DNA from: Sulfurimonas sp.
GTDB taxonomy: Bacteria > Campylobacterota > Campylobacteria > Campylobacterales > Sulfurimonadaceae
Assembly: GCA_015663215.1 (NCBI GenBank)
Contig: DQSP01000005.1
Coordinates: forward strand, 1 to 19,723
Direction of reading: 5' to 3'
Length of the DNA: 19,723 bases
The notes beneath the pieces are model-generated. The model was given only the letters and a program-made list of their open reading frames with translations. It did not search any database and had not been told where the DNA came from. This document shows positions 7,268 to 16,215 of the stretch, in pieces. Within the stretch, counting starts at the first letter, position 1; the number at the start of each line of letters is the position of its first letter. Position numbers and translations under genes: made by a program.

Positions 7268-7737
7268 CGTAACCTCACTGATTTAATATTGTTTATCTTA
7301 TAGAGTTTAGAGGACTGTCCCTCATAAATAGAGTTTTTATCTTCTATAATTATATCAGTTTTTTCTTCACAAAACTCTCTGACAAAGTGTTTTGAAGTTT
7401 CATTTGCTGATGTTGAGTAGTTCCAAGATATGTCTGTTAAGAATTTTGAGTGGAGGGTATCGCTAGCTACACGAAATGATCTGTTTTTTACAATAAAAGT
7501 CGTTTTTTTAGAACGACGAATCTGATTTTTACGGCTTGAGGGAACTCTATGTTTCGCTTCTTTTAAAGCTTTGAAACTTTTGTAAACTATGATAAAAGGT
7601 TTAGTGGAGGGTCGCTCCTTTATGGCTTGAAGTTTTGCCTCATCTTGAGACAAAAATCCGACAGTAGTGTCGGTTTGAATGAGAAGAACTTTAGTTTCTA
7701 AACTAAAAAGTCTTGAAGTGCTGTTGACTTTGTCCAT
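7264..7737 (-). CDS. TsaC/YrdC/Sua5-family protein, short form
   Basis: A 157-residue YrdC-domain protein. Members of this family make threonylcarbamoyl-AMP from threonine, bicarbonate and ATP for the t6A modification of ANN-decoding tRNAs. Visible family signs: the [13 protein letters not shown] strand-loop (18-30, matching the PTDTVYGL signature), KERPSTKPF (40-48, matching KxRPxxKP), RRSKKTTFI (74-82), SFRV (88-91) and STSAN (108-112). It is shorter than the usual 190-210 residues of TsaC but similar to Campylobacter homologues as I recall them, and it may be a divergent paralogue rather than the main TsaC. The only possible start is ATG at 7737, inside the end of carB, giving a 40-nt overlap in a different frame; no ATG, GTG or TTG lies between there and the first family motif. 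The overlap suggests translational coupling. Confidence 0.75.
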   Translation of the reverse strand: MDKVNSTSRLFSLETKVLLIQTDTTVGFLSQDEAKLQAIKERPSTKPFIIVYKSFKALKEAKHRVPSSRKNQIRRSKKTTFIVKNRSFRVASDTLHSKFLTDISWNYSTSANETSKHFVREFCEEKTDIIIEDKNSIYEGQSSKLYKINNIKSVRLR

Positions 7738-10700
7738 GAACCATCACCCATTTCATCTAGTGCAAGAATAAGTGCTCGAGCGGCACTCAGTGTTGTAAAG
7801 TAAGGGATATTACGACGAAGAACCTCTTGGCGAATTACAACAGCATCTTTTTTACTTGTATTGTTATCAGAAGTATTTATTGCCATTGCTATTTCATCGT
7901 TTTTCATACTATCTTCAATATTTGGGCGACCTTCAGAGATTTTAAGTACTAGCTCACACTCTATACTTGCTTCTGTTAAAATTGCTTGTGTACCTTTTGT
8001 TGCTACAAGTTTAAAGCCATGTTTGATTAAACCACTAGCAATTTCTGCTGCATGCATCTTGTCAGTATCTACAAAAGAGAGGAAACATGTCCCACCAGTA
8101 GGAATATTATTACCAGCGCTAAGTTGTGCTTTTGCAAAACTAACACCAAAGTTTTTACTGATACCCATAACTTCACCCGTTGACTTCATCTCAGGGCTTA
8201 AAACGAGGTCGGCTCCATAGAGTTTATGGAAAGGAAAAACAGCTTCTTTGACTGAAACATGACCTTTAAGTTTTGGACGACGAAGACCATTTGCAACTTC
8301 AACGATGTTATATTTATCATAGTAAGATAGAGCATCTACAAGCTTTTCACCCATCATAACACGAGTTGCAACTTTTGCTAGTGGCATACCTGTAGCCTTA
8401 GATACAAAAGGAACAGTACGACTCGCACGAGGATTTACTTCTATAAGGTAGATTTCATCTTGATAAATTGCATACTGAACATTCATAAGACCAACAACCT
8501 GAAGTCCAATGGCAATAGTCTTTGTCTGTTGCTCAACTTTTTCTATCATGGCTGATGTTAAGTTTACAGGAGGAAGTGAGCAGGCACTATCACCTGAGTG
8601 AATTCCCGCTTCTTCAATATGTTGCATAACAGAACCAATGTAAACTTCTTTGCCATCAGAGATGCAGTCTACATCAAGTTCAATAGCTTGATCTAAAAAC
8701 TTATCTATGAGAACAGGAGCTTCATTTGATACACTAATTGCGAGTTCCATGTATTGGTTAAGTTCATCTTCGCTATAAACTATTTTCATACCACGACCAC
8801 CAAGAACAAAGGATGGACGAACAAGAACTGGATATCCAAGTTCATTAGCGATAGGTGCCGCTTCTTCTTTTTTTCGAGCAAGACCATTTTGGGGTTGTTT
8901 TAGACCATGTTTGATAACAAAGTTACTAAAGAGTTCTCTATCTTCTGCAAGGTCAATAACTGCTGAAGGTGTTCCTGAAATGTTAGCACCGATTTTAGTC
9001 AGCGCATCTGCAAGCTTGAGTGGTGTTTGACCACCAAAATGAACGATGATACCATCTGGTTCTTCATTTTCTATAACTTCACGAACATGTTCTAAGTCAA
9101 TTGGCTCAAAGTATAAAACATCACTTGTATCATAGTCAGTAGATACAGTTTCAGGATTACAGTTGTACATAATGCACTCTATGTCCATCTCTTTAAGAGC
9201 AAACGCAGCATGAACACAGCAGTAGTCAAACTCTATACCTTGACCGATACGGTTAGGTCCACCACCAAGAATAAGAACTTTTCTTTTCTCTTTGTTTACT
9301 CTTGTTTTGATATTTGGCAGTTTTGTAATGTTTGTTGTTGAGTACAGGTAAGGAGTAAGTGCTTTAAACTCTGCAGAACAAGTATCAACTTCGTTAAACT
9401 CTAAACTTACACCGAGCTTTTTACGAGCATCATAAACTTCGTTTTCGCTTACTTCATGTTCTGAGTTTTTAGTGATGAGCTGTGCGATGCGTTTGTCTGA
9501 GAAACCATCCACTTTTACTTCTCGCATAATTTCAGCGTCAAAAAGAATCTTATCTGTAATAGTTGCTTCTTTTTGAACAAGTTCGCTGAGTTGGTAAAGG
9601 TACCAATGGTCTATTTTACATGTATTAAACATTTCATCTATTGTCATTCCACGACGGAAACCCTCTGCAACATAAAGCATTCTCTCTGCATTTGGACGAC
9701 GAATTTCATGTTGGATAAATTCTATATCACCATCCATCTCATTAAAGCCACAGATACCTGTCTCAAGTGAGCAGAGGGCTTTTTGCATAGACTCTTTAAA
9801 AGTCCGCCCAATCGCCATAATTTCACCAACAGACTTCATAGAAGTAGAAAGTGTACTGACAGCTTCAGGAAATTTTTCAAATGTAAAACGAGGTATTTTT
9901 GTTACAACATAATCAATTACTGGCTCAAAAGACGCAGGTGTTCCTGTGATGTCATTTGTAATCTCATCAAGAGTAAAACCAACAGCCAAAAGAGTAGCAA
10001 CTTTAGCAATAGGATAACCAGTAGCCTTAGATGCTAGAGCAGAAGAACGTGAAACGCGAGGGTTCATCTCGATGACTATCATACGCCCAGTTTTAGGATC
10101 TATACTAAACTGAACATTAGAGCCACCAGTATCAACACCAATCTCACGAAGGATATCAAAAGAAGCATTACGCATTCTTTGGTACTCTTTATCTGTAAGA
10201 GTTAGAGCAGGGGCAACAGTGATACTATCACCCGTATGCACACCCATTGGGTCAAAGTTCTCAATAGTACAGATGATGATGCAGTTATCAGCTTTATCAC
10301 GGATAACTTCCATCTCATACTCTTTCCAACCAAGTAAAGACTCCATAATCTCTATCTCGTTTACAGGTGAAGCTGTAAGCCCTTCTTGTGCGAGTTGTTT
10401 GAACTCTTCCATATTGTAAGCAACACCAGAACCACCACCAGCTAGAGTAAATGAAGCACGAGAGATTACAGGAAAACCTATCTCTTTTACTACTTCTATC
10501 GCCTCTTCAACTGTGTATGCATTAGCACTTTTTGGAAGATCCATACCTATCTTAATCATCGCTTCGTTAAATGCAGAGCGGTCTTCACCTTTATGTATAG
10601 CTTCTGGAGTTGCACCTAAAAACTCTATACCCTCAAGCATACCTTTCTCGTACATAGATGTTGCAACATTAAGAGCAGTTTGTCCGCCCATTGTTGGAAG

Positions 10701-10958
10701 TATGGCATCTACTTTCTCTTTTTTTATGATTTCAGCGATTACATCTTCTTTGATAGGTTCGATGTAAGTTCTATCTGCAAACTCAGGGTCAGTCATAATA
10801 GTAGCAGGATTAGAGTTGATGAGAATAACACGGTAGCCTAACTCTTTAAGAGTCTTAACAGCCTGTGTTCCAGAGTAGTCAAACTCACAAGCCTGACCGA
10901 TAACAATCGGACCAGAACCTATGAGTAAAATAGTATTAATGTCGGTGCGTTTTGGCAT
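7698..10958 (-). CDS. carB: Carbamoyl-phosphate synthase large subunit
   Basis: Makes carbamoyl phosphate from bicarbonate, ammonia (delivered by CarA from glutamine) and two ATP, for pyrimidines and arginine. The 1086-residue length is standard. Duplicated architecture: the first ATP-grasp half begins with [21 protein letters not shown] near the N-terminus, with [29 protein letters not shown] as metal-binding strand; a linker domain follows (about 400-550); the second half begins with [20 protein letters not shown] and carries [17 protein letters not shown] and [12 protein letters not shown]. The last roughly 135 residues form the MGS-like allosteric domain ([12 protein letters not shown]), the usual site of UMP and ornithine control. 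ATG start with AAGGG about 6 nt upstream. carA is not in the window. First gene of a five-gene operon. Confidence 0.97.
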   Translation of the reverse strand: MPKRTDINTILLIGSGPIVIGQACEFDYSGTQAVKTLKELGYRVILINSNPATIMTDPEFADRTYIEPIKEDVIAEIIKKEKVDAILPTMGGQTALNVATSMYEKGMLEGIEFLGATPEAIHKGEDRSAFNEAMIKIGMDLPKSANAYTVEEAIEVVKEIGFPVISRASFTLAGGGSGVAYNMEEFKQLAQEGLTASPVNEIEIMESLLGWKEYEMEVIRDKADNCIIICTIENFDPMGVHTGDSITVAPALTLTDKEYQRMRNASFDILREIGVDTGGSNVQFSIDPKTGRMIVIEMNPRVSRSSALASKATGYPIAKVATLLAVGFTLDEITNDITGTPASFEPVIDYVVTKIPRFTFEKFPEAVSTLSTSMKSVGEIMAIGRTFKESMQKALCSLETGICGFNEMDGDIEFIQHEIRRPNAERMLYVAEGFRRGMTIDEMFNTCKIDHWYLYQLSELVQKEATITDKILFDAEIMREVKVDGFSDKRIAQLITKNSEHEVSENEVYDARKKLGVSLEFNEVDTCSAEFKALTPYLYSTTNITKLPNIKTRVNKEKRKVLILGGGPNRIGQGIEFDYCCVHAAFALKEMDIECIMYNCNPETVSTDYDTSDVLYFEPIDLEHVREVIENEEPDGIIVHFGGQTPLKLADALTKIGANISGTPSAVIDLAEDRELFSNFVIKHGLKQPQNGLARKKEEAAPIANELGYPVLVRPSFVLGGRGMKIVYSEDELNQYMELAISVSNEAPVLIDKFLDQAIELDVDCISDGKEVYIGSVMQHIEEAGIHSGDSACSLPPVNLTSAMIEKVEQQTKTIAIGLQVVGLMNVQYAIYQDEIYLIEVNPRASRTVPFVSKATGMPLAKVATRVMMGEKLVDALSYYDKYNIVEVANGLRRPKLKGHVSVKEAVFPFHKLYGADLVLSPEMKSTGEVMGISKNFGVSFAKAQLSAGNNIPTGGTCFLSFVDTDKMHAAEIASGLIKHGFKLVATKGTQAILTEASIECELVLKISEGRPNIEDSMKNDEIAMAINTSDNNTSKKDAVVIRQEVLRRNIPYFTTLSAARALILALDEMGDGSWTKSTALQDFLV

Positions 10959-10993
10959 TTTTACCCTTCAAATATGTTTATAAAAATTTAATT

Positions 10994-10999
10994 ATTATA
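10994..10999 (-). promoter_or_regulatory. Putative -10 box (TATAAT) of the carB operon
   Basis: On the minus strand a perfect TATAAT (in GCTATAATAA) lies 35 nt upstream of the carB ATG, giving a leader of about 30 nt with an AAGGG ribosome site. No convincing -35 hexamer is seen. The short leader leaves little room for a pyrimidine-responsive attenuator. Confidence 0.55.
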
Positions 11000-11083
11000 G
11001 CTAAATGGCACTTAAAATTTGATGAGTTTTAAAGAAGTTCCTAGTTTCTCAAAAGATTTATTTTTGTAGCTTTAGGAGGTTGT

Positions 11084-11099
11084 AGGGACTTTTGTCCCT
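11084..11099. terminator. Second tandem hairpin downstream of mipA
   Basis: Perfect 6-bp inverted repeat, AGGGAC-TTTT-GTCCCT on the plus strand, lying 5 nt beyond the larger hairpin when read in the mipA direction. The two hairpins in series probably form a compound terminator that isolates carB from the long upstream operon. No strong T-run follows on the minus strand. Confidence 0.45.
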
Positions 11100-11104
11100 G
11101 CTGT

Positions 11105-11127
11105 TAATATGGGCTTTGCCCATATTA
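11105..11127. terminator. Hairpin directly after mipA
   Basis: Perfect 10-bp inverted repeat, TAATATGGGC-TTT-GCCCATATTA, two nucleotides after the mipA stop codon on the minus strand. Its GC-rich inner stem and tight loop suit an intrinsic terminator or a transcript-end stabiliser for the operon from the cyclophilin gene to mipA. A canonical T-tract is lacking. Confidence 0.55.
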
Positions 11128-11129
11128 GT

Positions 11130-11888
11130 CTAATAATGGAAGGCATATATCAGTGAAACTAGACCAGAATACATGTATTCATTGTCAATTAGAGGAGAGT
11201 CTAATGCACTTGTAGGGAGTCTATCTACTCTTAAATTTACAAGTGCTGATAGTTTATCTGTAAAAGGGTATTTTATGTATGTTTGTGCACCTATTTGCCA
11301 TCCAGCCCCTGGTGTAAAGAGAGTTCTTCCTATGCTAGTATCCACTTCATTTTCTTTAACACCATAGTAGTAGTTTACAAAATCATCAGATTCATAAACA
11401 AGAATAAGACTCGGATAAAAAGTAAAATCACCAAGTTTATACTCATCGCCTATCTCAGTTTTAAATAACCAAGATTCATATCTTGCTAGCATATCTGTCA
11501 GTAGCATAGTCTCCACATACATATCATTATATGTAGCACTATATGCTAAACCACCCTCAAAAGTAGTTTCTCTTTCATCCATATCTTTTAAGTATTCTGA
11601 ATCTTCTGCTTTGTATCCATAAACTCTAGGTTGTACAGTTAGAGAAATACCCCATGAAAACTCATCACCTTTGTTTCCTAAAAAGTACATTCCAGCACGA
11701 GTCCATCGTATATAAAAGAGATCATTATCAAAGAAGAAAACAGGAGAGGGTACTAAAAGTGAGTCAGCCCCTTTATATGGTTGTGTTTGCATATATGGAC
11801 CAAGTCCAATTGTTACTTTTTGTTTTTTTTGCGTCTCTTGTGCATTGAGTGAAAAAATTAAGAGGCTTATTAGTACTAGGTATCTCAT
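11130..11888 (-). CDS. mipA: MipA/OmpV-family outer-membrane protein
   Basis: Predicted outer-membrane beta-barrel of 252 residues. The signal peptide covers about 1-16 (hydrophobic LVLISLLIFSLNA). The mature part begins with the family's first strand block, GLGPYMQTQPYKGAD, then LLVPSPVFFFDNDLFYIRW; a segment YLKDMDERETTFEGGLAY and a late TSIGRTLFTPGAGWQIGAQ block follow. The protein ends IYAFHY with a terminal aromatic, typical of barrel proteins recognised by the BAM machinery. In E. coli, MipA bridges the lytic transglycosylase MltA and penicillin-binding protein 1B; other members are porin-like or adhesins. The ATG at 11888 overlaps the mreC stop by 4 nt (ATGA), with GGAG about 7 nt upstream, so it is probably translationally coupled to mreC. 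That context supports a role in wall growth. The symbol is assigned by family, not by proven orthology. Confidence 0.82.
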   Translation of the reverse strand: MRYLVLISLLIFSLNAQETQKKQKVTIGLGPYMQTQPYKGADSLLVPSPVFFFDNDLFYIRWTRAGMYFLGNKGDEFSWGISLTVQPRVYGYKAEDSEYLKDMDERETTFEGGLAYSATYNDMYVETMLLTDMLARYESWLFKTEIGDEYKLGDFTFYPSLILVYESDDFVNYYYGVKENEVDTSIGRTLFTPGAGWQIGAQTYIKYPFTDKLSALVNLRVDRLPTSALDSPLIDNEYMYSGLVSLIYAFHY

Positions 11889-12646
11889 CGGATACTCCTT
11901 ATCATGTGAAAGTAATTAGGTTCATTGTTCTTGTAGTAGGGCTCAATAATGGCATTTTGATACCCTTGTGCGGATGTCACAGAAAGCACATGACCAACCT
12001 TTAGACCTTTTATAAAAATATTGTCCAGTCCTGATGTGAGAACTTCATCTCCTTTTTGTATCTTAAACCATGCAGGAATAAAGTCAACAATGAGTAAATT
12101 GTCGTTATTTCCGTGTACAATACCTGGAGCACTACTGTTTCCTATGTAAACAGCATAAGCGCTTTTTATATCTTGATTAAGAAGGGCTAAAGCTCTACCA
12201 TTTTTTGAAATTACAATCCCTGCGACTAACTCTTTATAGGCGAGTCCATAAATTTTAGAACTATTATAATCAGGAACTTCCATCCAAAGACGATTAAAGT
12301 TTCCAAACTTTTCATATGAGATAGTTCGAACCAATTCTACATCTGCAGTTGTCTTTAGAGATGAATTGTTTTCTTGATATAAATCATGAATCTCTCTTGC
12401 TAATTCTTGCATAACGAGATGATTATTTTCATATTTTGCAAGTTTGTGCTGAAGATTATTAATAGTTTGAGCTTGAAAAAAATGTTCATTAAAAGTATCT
12501 TTTATTGATTGGTTTACATTGTGATAGGAAGTTTTTATGGCATTAAGAGAGGAAATGATGGGTGACTGAATAGTATTGTTGTAATACAGAGCACCTATAA
12601 TAAGTGCTATGATTACAAAGAGATAGGAAAATAACTCTTTATTCAT
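11885..12646 (-). CDS. mreC: Rod shape-determining protein MreC
   Basis: Inner-membrane and periplasmic scaffold of the cell-wall elongation machinery, linking MreB filaments inside with penicillin-binding proteins outside. The 253 residues comprise a short cytoplasmic start, one transmembrane helix (about 7-22), a coiled coil (about 55-93) and a C-terminal double beta-barrel region with motifs such as KEL VAGIV, ALLNQDIKSAYAV, GDEVLTSGLDNIFIKGLKVGHV. The start is ATG at 12646, overlapping the mreB stop by 8 nt. A longer in-frame start at 12724 would place 26 extra residues inside mreB and is not supported. mreD is not next to it; mipA takes the following position. Confidence 0.9.
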   Translation of the reverse strand: MNKELFSYLFVIIALIIGALYYNNTIQSPIISSLNAIKTSYHNVNQSIKDTFNEHFFQAQTINNLQHKLAKYENNHLVMQELAREIHDLYQENNSSLKTTADVELVRTISYEKFGNFNRLWMEVPDYNSSKIYGLAYKELVAGIVISKNGRALALLNQDIKSAYAVYIGNSSAPGIVHGNNDNLLIVDFIPAWFKIQKGDEVLTSGLDNIFIKGLKVGHVLSVTSAQGYQNAIIEPYYKNNEPNYFHMIRSIR

Positions 12647-13676
12647 TCTCAAATAGTTCTTGTAGTAAATCGATCTCTTCGAGTGCTCGACCAGTTCCAC
12701 GAGCAACAGCAAGTAGCGGTTCATCTGCTACAAAAACAGGGATTTTTACAATAGCTGAGAGGTACTTGTCAAGTTGACGAATAAGTGCTCCACCACCTGT
12801 TAAAATGATACCATGGTTTACGATGTCACCCGCTAAGTCAGGAGGCATTTGCTCTAAAACATTACGGAGTGCTTCTGCTATCTCTTTGAGTGGTTCTTTC
12901 ATAGCATCTCGAGCATCTTCACTTGTTAGTTCAACTGAACTAAGTAATCCTTCAACTTGGTCACGACCATTTACAGTCATTACAAGTTCTTCATCTAAAG
13001 CGACAGCTGTTCCGATGTTTATCTTGATGTCTTCAGCAACTCTTTCACCTATGAGGAGGTTATATTTTTTTCTCACATAGTTAATAATGCCTTGGTCTAT
13101 TTTGTCTCCAGCAGTTCGTATAGACTTTGAGAGTACAAGTCCACCTAAGGAGACAACACCGATTTCAGTAGTACCACCACCGATGTCAACTACTAAGTTT
13201 CCTTGTGGTTCACGGATGTCAACTCCAGCCCCAATTGCAGCTGCCATAGGCTCTTCTATAAGAAAAACTTCACGCGCACCTGCTGAGAGTGCAGACTCAC
13301 GAACAGCTTTTCTCTCAACCTGAGTAAGCCCATAAGGAACACAGATTATGATACGAGGAGAGATTAAAGAAGTACGACCATGTGCTTTTTCAATAAACTT
13401 TCGAATCATTTTTTCAGTCATATCAAAGTCAGCGATAACACCATCACGCATAGGACGAATAGCTTTAATGTTTCCAGGAGTTTTCCCAACCATATCTTTG
13501 GCTTCATGCCCAACAGCAAGTACTCGTGTCTGACCGTATTTTTCAGTTTTTACAGCTACGACAGAGGGCTCATTTATAATGATTCCACGACCTTTTGCTA
13601 TAACAATTGTATTAGCAGTTCCTAAGTCAATGGAGAGGTCATTTGAGAAAAGTCCTATTAGTTTATTAAAAATCAT
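12639..13676 (-). CDS. mreB: Rod shape-determining protein MreB (bacterial actin)
   Basis: Cytoplasmic actin homologue that forms membrane-bound filaments guiding cell-wall elongation. The 345 residues match E. coli MreB (347). ATP-binding actin-fold motifs are present: phosphate-1 SIDLGTANTIV (15-25), phosphate-2 VDIGGGTTEIGVVSLGG, and adenosine motif GIILTGGGALIRQL; IIICVPYGLTQVERKAVRESA and LIEEPMAAAIGAG are also characteristic. The N-terminus MIFNKLIGLFSND can form the amphipathic membrane-binding helix. ATG start at 13676 with AAGGT upstream, 11 nt after the clpX stop. It is followed directly by overlapping mreC. Confidence 0.97.
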   Translation of the reverse strand: MIFNKLIGLFSNDLSIDLGTANTIVIAKGRGIIINEPSVVAVKTEKYGQTRVLAVGHEAKDMVGKTPGNIKAIRPMRDGVIADFDMTEKMIRKFIEKAHGRTSLISPRIIICVPYGLTQVERKAVRESALSAGAREVFLIEEPMAAAIGAGVDIREPQGNLVVDIGGGTTEIGVVSLGGLVLSKSIRTAGDKIDQGIINYVRKKYNLLIGERVAEDIKINIGTAVALDEELVMTVNGRDQVEGLLSSVELTSEDARDAMKEPLKEIAEALRNVLEQMPPDLAGDIVNHGIILTGGGALIRQLDKYLSAIVKIPVFVADEPLLAVARGTGRALEEIDLLQELFENE

Positions 13677-13687
13677 ATTTATCTACC

Positions 13688-14932
13688 TTATGCTATTTTT
13701 TGTGTTGTAGTTTTGATATAAATAGGTTCTGCACCATCATCTATAACTTCTTTTGTGATGAGTACTTCAGATCCTGCATGTTCTGGAAGTTCATACATAA
13801 TATCTATCATATTTTCTTCTAAAATTGCACGAAGTCCACGAGCACCAGTTTTACGTTTGATAGATTTTTTTGCAATTGCTAAAAGTGCTTCATCTTCAAA
13901 GTTTAACTCTACTTCATCAATAGCAAAAAGTTTTTGGTATTGTTTTATAAGAGAATTTTTAGGTTCTGTAAGTATGCGAACCATATCTTCCTCAGTTATC
14001 TCACTTAAAGATGCGATAATTGGCAGGCGACCAACAAGTTCAGGAATAAGACCAAAATGCACTAAATCATCAGGCTCAACCATATCAAAAGTAGGTTTTT
14101 TCTCATCTTTTGTTTTTTTCTCATGCCCAAAACCTAAGATATTTTCACCCTGCTTGCGTTTGAGTATCTCTTGGAGACCATCAAAAGCTCCACCACAGAT
14201 AAAAAGAATATTTGAAGTGTCTATAGAAGTAAACTCTTGGTTAGGGTGTTTTCTTCCACCTTTTGGTGGAATGTTGACATCTGAGCCTTCGATGATTTTA
14301 AGAAGAGCTTGTTGTACACCTTCTCCACTTACATCACGAGTGATAGAGCGGTTTTCACTCATACGAGCTACTTTATCTACTTCATCTAAAAAGATGATTC
14401 CCTTTTGTGCACGCTCTACATCACCATCTGCGGCTTGAATTAGTTTTGTAAGAATATTTTCAACATCCTCACCAACATAACCAGCTTCAGTAAGGCTTGT
14501 TGCATCGGCTATAGCGATAGGAACATTTAAAACTCTAGCGATAGTCTGAGCCATAAGTGTTTTTCCAGATCCTGTTGGACCTATAAGAAGAACATTTGAC
14601 TTTGCTATTTCTGTGTCATCATCTATGATGTTATCTGTTTTAAATATACGCTTATAATGGTTGTAAACAGCTACACTTAAGAGCTTTCTAGCTCTCTCTT
14701 GACCTATGATATACTCACCCAAAAAGTTATCTAACTCTTTTGGTGTCATCAAGTTGTTAACCGCTTCAAGAAGTTCTTCACTCTCTTGTATCTGTGTTTG
14801 GCTCTCATCACCAAACATTATCTTATATGCTGAAACAACACAATTTTTACATATATAAACGCCATTACCAGCTATGAGGGGGTTTACTTCACTCTCAGTG
14901 GCATCACAAAAACTACAGTTTCTATTTATCAT
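13688..14932 (-). CDS. clpX: ATP-dependent Clp protease ATP-binding subunit ClpX
   Basis: AAA+ unfoldase that feeds tagged or regulatory proteins into ClpP. The 414 residues begin with a C4 zinc-binding domain (Cys6, Cys9, Cys28, Cys31) for adaptor and substrate binding. The AAA+ module carries Walker A GPTGSGKT (118-125), pore loop GYVG (151-154), Walker B IIFLDE (179-184), the ClpP-docking loop read here as LGF rather than the common IGF (in NILGFGHE), and sensor-2 [10 protein letters not shown]. Start: ATG at 14932, overlapping the lpxA stop region by 11 nt. An upstream in-frame GTG at 14959 would add nine residues from within lpxA and break the normal distance to the first zinc cysteine, so it is rejected. 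clpP is not in the window. Confidence 0.96.
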   Translation of the reverse strand: MINRNCSFCDATESEVNPLIAGNGVYICKNCVVSAYKIMFGDESQTQIQESEELLEAVNNLMTPKELDNFLGEYIIGQERARKLLSVAVYNHYKRIFKTDNIIDDDTEIAKSNVLLIGPTGSGKTLMAQTIARVLNVPIAIADATSLTEAGYVGEDVENILTKLIQAADGDVERAQKGIIFLDEVDKVARMSENRSITRDVSGEGVQQALLKIIEGSDVNIPPKGGRKHPNQEFTSIDTSNILFICGGAFDGLQEILKRKQGENILGFGHEKKTKDEKKPTFDMVEPDDLVHFGLIPELVGRLPIIASLSEITEEDMVRILTEPKNSLIKQYQKLFAIDEVELNFEDEALLAIAKKSIKRKTGARGLRAILEENMIDIMYELPEHAGSEVLITKEVIDDGAEPIYIKTTTQKIA

Positions 14933-15713
14933 TATTTTTTCTCTCAAATGGAATTCCACGTTTTGTTTTTAAAACAAAGTCACATAAATCGTTAACATAG
15001 TGGTTTTTGGTCTCTTCTAGTAATCTACTTGCTGTATCTTTGAGTGGTTGACCCGACTCAAAAAGTTCACGGTAAGCAGACTTTAGTGCATTTATATCTT
15101 CGCGTTCTAGGTGACGACGAAGTCCTGTGAGGTTTAGACCTCTGAGGTTTGCACGATTTCCTTCAGCCATACAAAATGGTGGTACATCTTGAGCTAACGC
15201 TGAAGCTCCACCTATCATCGCATAATCACCAATGTGAATAAACTGGTGAATAGGAGTCATCCCACCAACTACAACATAATCACCAAGTTCAACATGTCCA
15301 GCAAGTGTGGCTGCGTTTGCTAAGATACAGTGGTTACCGATGATAACATCATGACCTAAATGCACATAACCCATAAAAAGGTTATGGTTTCCAACGATAG
15401 TCTTACTACCTCCACCCTTTGTTCCAGGATTAAAAAGTGTAAACTCTCTGATGGTGTTGTCATCACCGATGATAAGTTCAACATCTTCACCATTAAACTT
15501 TAAGTCTTGGGGAATAGAACCGATAACGGCATGAGAAAATATTTTGTTATTTTTACCAATAGTTGTTTTTCCATAGATACAAGTATTTGCAGCGATAGTT
15601 GTACCCTCGCCAATAGTTGTTTGACTAGAGATAAAACAAAAAGCACCTATTGTGACATTTTCACCAATAATAGCACCATCTTCAATGACAGCTAATTTAG
15701 ATATATCTGACAT
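14922..15713 (-). CDS. lpxA: Acyl-ACP--UDP-N-acetylglucosamine O-acyltransferase
   Basis: First enzyme of lipid A synthesis, moving a 3-hydroxyacyl chain from acyl carrier protein to UDP-GlcNAc in the cytoplasm. The 263 residues show the left-handed beta-helix: repeated hexads such as [24 protein letters not shown] and IGNHCI over about 1-190, then a helical C-terminal bundle. The active-site block [19 protein letters not shown] holds His118 and His121, the latter equivalent to E. coli His125. GGMTPIHQF and [20 protein letters not shown] are further LpxA marks. The loop [14 protein letters not shown] replaces the E. coli RESVTIHRGT form. ATG start 7 nt after fabZ, with a poor ribosome site, so coupling to fabZ is likely. 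Confidence 0.96.
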   Translation of the reverse strand: MSDISKLAVIEDGAIIGENVTIGAFCFISSQTTIGEGTTIAANTCIYGKTTIGKNNKIFSHAVIGSIPQDLKFNGEDVELIIGDDNTIREFTLFNPGTKGGGSKTIVGNHNLFMGYVHLGHDVIIGNHCILANAATLAGHVELGDYVVVGGMTPIHQFIHIGDYAMIGGASALAQDVPPFCMAEGNRANLRGLNLTGLRRHLEREDINALKSAYRELFESGQPLKDTASRLLEETKNHYVNDLCDFVLKTKRGIPFERKNNDK

Positions 15714-15720
15714 TTAATGT

Positions 15721-16167
15721 TTACTTATCAACTATCATAGCTTTAAGCTCAGCTTCACTTGTTAACTTTCCATCAACATAAGCTTCGCCTTTAAGCACCC
15801 ATATAGGACCCTTGTTCTTTAGTACTGAAATTTTGTACTCTAGTTTATCACCTGGTTTTACAGGAGCACGAAATTTTGCTTTATCAATGCTCATAAAGTA
15901 AACAACTTTATTTGCAGCATCTTGGGGAGTTAAGTCCATGCTTTTAAATGCTAAAATTCCACCAGCTTGTGCCATTCCTTCTAAAATCATAACACCTGGG
16001 TAGATTGGGTGACCTGGAAAGTGCCCTTGAAAAACAGGTTCAGAGATAGATACATTTTTAAAAGAATGTATCACCTCGCCTTTTACTAAATCTGTAACAC
16101 GATCTACTAGTAAGAAAGGGTATCTGTGAGGGAGTACTTCTTGTATTTCTGTAACATCCATTATCAT
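15721..16167 (-). CDS. fabZ: (3R)-hydroxyacyl-ACP dehydratase FabZ
   Basis: Dehydrates 3-hydroxyacyl-ACP in fatty acid elongation; it competes with LpxA for the same substrate, which explains their common co-location. The 148-residue hot-dog-fold protein has [13 protein letters not shown] near the N-terminus and the catalytic block [20 protein letters not shown] with His49 and Glu63. Start: the first of two close ATGs (16167), which lies 9 nt after AAGG; the second, two codons on, would be too far from it. A 48-nt AT-rich gap separates it from queH upstream, the widest gap within this operon. Confidence 0.96.
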   Translation of the reverse strand: MIMDVTEIQEVLPHRYPFLLVDRVTDLVKGEVIHSFKNVSISEPVFQGHFPGHPIYPGVMILEGMAQAGGILAFKSMDLTPQDAANKVVYFMSIDKAKFRAPVKPGDKLEYKISVLKNKGPIWVLKGEAYVDGKLTSEAELKAMIVDK

Positions 16168-16189
16168 TATTAAAAGCCTTATAGTTATA

Positions 16190-16210
16190 TTTTAGATATT
16201 TTATCTAAAA
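16190..16210. repeat. AT-rich inverted repeat between queH and fabZ
   Basis: Perfect 9-bp inverted repeat, TTTTAGATA-TTT-TATCTAAAA, in the 48-nt gap between queH and fabZ. Read on the minus strand it follows a run of seven T. Its stem is weak (two GC pairs), so it may be a leaky terminator, an RNA processing site or an operator; nothing in the sequence decides between these. Confidence 0.35.
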
Positions 16211-16215
16211 AAAGA

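Noticed and set aside
12647..12724. Longer N-terminus of MreC
   Set aside because: The added 26 residues lie inside mreB in another frame, and the ATG at 12646 gives the normal position for the transmembrane helix.
13755..14438. Long open frame on the plus strand opposite clpX
   Set aside because: It lies wholly antisense to a well-conserved gene, has a serine-rich, domain-free translation and no ribosome site; an antisense shadow.
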